From NCBI GenBank assembly GCA_023014485.1, contig JAJOZX010001862.1:643501-707500 (forward strand): a stretch of DNA of 64,000 nucleotides, written 5' to 3'. Below, piece after piece: positions 63,185 through 64,000 of this stretch. The notes beneath the pieces are model-generated. The model saw only the letters and a list, made by a program, of their open reading frames with translations. It was not told the origin of the DNA and searched no databases. The position numbers were made by a program, and so were the translations under genes. The number at the start of each line of letters is the position of its first letter. Within the stretch, counting starts at the first letter, position 1. Origin of the DNA: Bathynomus jamesi (Eukaryota > Arthropoda > Malacostraca > Isopoda > Cirolanidae).

Positions 63185-63907
63185 CACACACACACACCTC
63201 GTTAGTTTTTCAATTGGTTTCTGTATTTACATTTAATTTCTTGTTATTTATCGTTCCTTCATTGGCCCAAATACGTTGTGAGTGGACCGAATTGATATTA
63301 ATTGGTTCGCTCGGCAGTCTTTTGTGGAAAAGAGTGTTTATATATACCAGAGTAACTGATATATACGTCAGTATCAGATCGTCTTTTCAATATGTATGAC
63401 AATATGTCAAGATATAATGTACGACACTTCATTTGTTGATATATATATATATATATATTGTGTGTGTGTATGTGTATTGTGTACGTGTGCGCACGGCAAC
63501 TGGGCATGAGTGAGGTCGAATGTGTGACAATTCACCGATGAAGAGGGGGTTAATTTTTTTGAGAGGTAACGCTTTTGGTACCTCTGAACTTTAAAATATT
63601 AGGTAAAACAAATTCTAGGGACATTTTTACTATCGGAAAAAAATATGTTCGTCTTGATTAGGTTAAGTTACGCTAGATTAGGTTAGTTAAGGTTTGGTTA
63701 GATTACGATAAGTTAGATTGGCGAGTACCGCAGTATTTAATGACTTAGCAACCATCGTTCGAGCCGTCAATTGCGTCTGAAACACTTATCGTGCCTTTTT
63801 CGATTCGATATTACTGAGGTTAGGTTTGGTTAAGTTAAACTAAGTTTGGTTAATTAATTTTTTAGATATATGGACTTAAAAAAATCGATACCTCGTTTAT
63901 GTGGAGA

Positions 63908-63911
<4 letters not shown>
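63185..63911. other. No gene seen; degenerate TTAGGTTA repeats at about 63656-63720 and 63815-63855
   Basis: AT-rich. A (TA)n(GT)n tract is at 63440-63476. Confidence 0.5.

Positions 63912-63963
<52 letters not shown>
63912..63963. repeat. (GT)n microsatellite
   Basis: Pure GT dinucleotide close to the window end. Confidence 0.97.
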
Positions 63964-63967
<4 letters not shown>

Positions 63968-64000
63968 CTGTAGTCAGGCAACTCAAAGCTGATTCACAAT

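Noticed and set aside
1..64000. CRISPR array, bacterial operon or phage content
   Set aside because: No spaced direct repeats of that type, no bacterial genes; all evidence is for animal nuclear DNA.

Overview
This window is almost entirely mobile DNA from an invertebrate nuclear genome. Arthropod is the best reading and a decapod crustacean is my guess. The support is: an AT-rich background; very dense di- and trinucleotide microsatellites; an interstitial (TTAGG)n block of the arthropod telomere type; many Tc1/mariner DD41D, hAT and CR1-like elements; Penelope-like retroelements with GIY-YIG endonucleases; and tRNA- and 5S-derived SINEs. I see no rRNA or functional tRNA gene, no operon, and no host protein-coding gene I can defend. 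The nearest to a non-transposase protein is a MADF-like fragment at 26836-27069.

Layout. 1-5.2 kb: mariner tip, a hAT element with a second element inside its transposase, then a LINE (endonuclease and reverse transcriptase remnants) interrupted by a hAT-type MITE. 5-11 kb: hairpin repeats, short mariner- and hAT-type MITEs (8-bp duplications for the hAT-type, TA flanks for the mariner-type) and otherwise unannotatable DNA. 11-14.3 kb: two full-length mariners with uninterrupted transposase frames, both on the minus strand. 14.8-21.9 kb: fossil transposons, a tRNA-SINE caught in a perfect 202-bp tandem duplication, a 2.7-kb CR1-like LINE and a C-terminal-only mariner. 22.9-30.2 kb: foldback repeats, composite tRNA-SINEs, a 3.2-kb hAT with most of its transposase, a MADF remnant and LINE pieces. 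32.3-35 kb: a Penelope-like element arranged as a large inverted repeat. 36-42.5 kb: a LINE, a Merlin-like element set inside an older LINE, a hAT with a perfect 8-bp duplication, a foldback element and a 5S-derived SINE. 43.6-50.5 kb: a Tc1 fossil, a 231-bp tandem pair, a three-level nest (mariner in piggyBac-like element in Penelope-like element) and another Penelope-like element with inverted ends. 51-63 kb: pogo-like and mariner remnants, two copies of a mariner deletion derivative that keeps only the DNA-binding half, LINE tails, a minisatellite and more foldbacks.

Together these sequences form a record of repeated insertion. Many elements end directly in (TA)n tracts. Several insertions can be proved because removing them and one copy of the target duplication rejoins a broken reading frame. 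Candidate live genes are the two mariner transposases (11123-12181 and 13127-14194) and, as partial frames, the Penelope RT/endonuclease at 32780-33511. The most unusual signals are a hammerhead-like motif shared by many unrelated Penelope-type tails, and amplified mariner derivatives that encode only DNA-binding domains.
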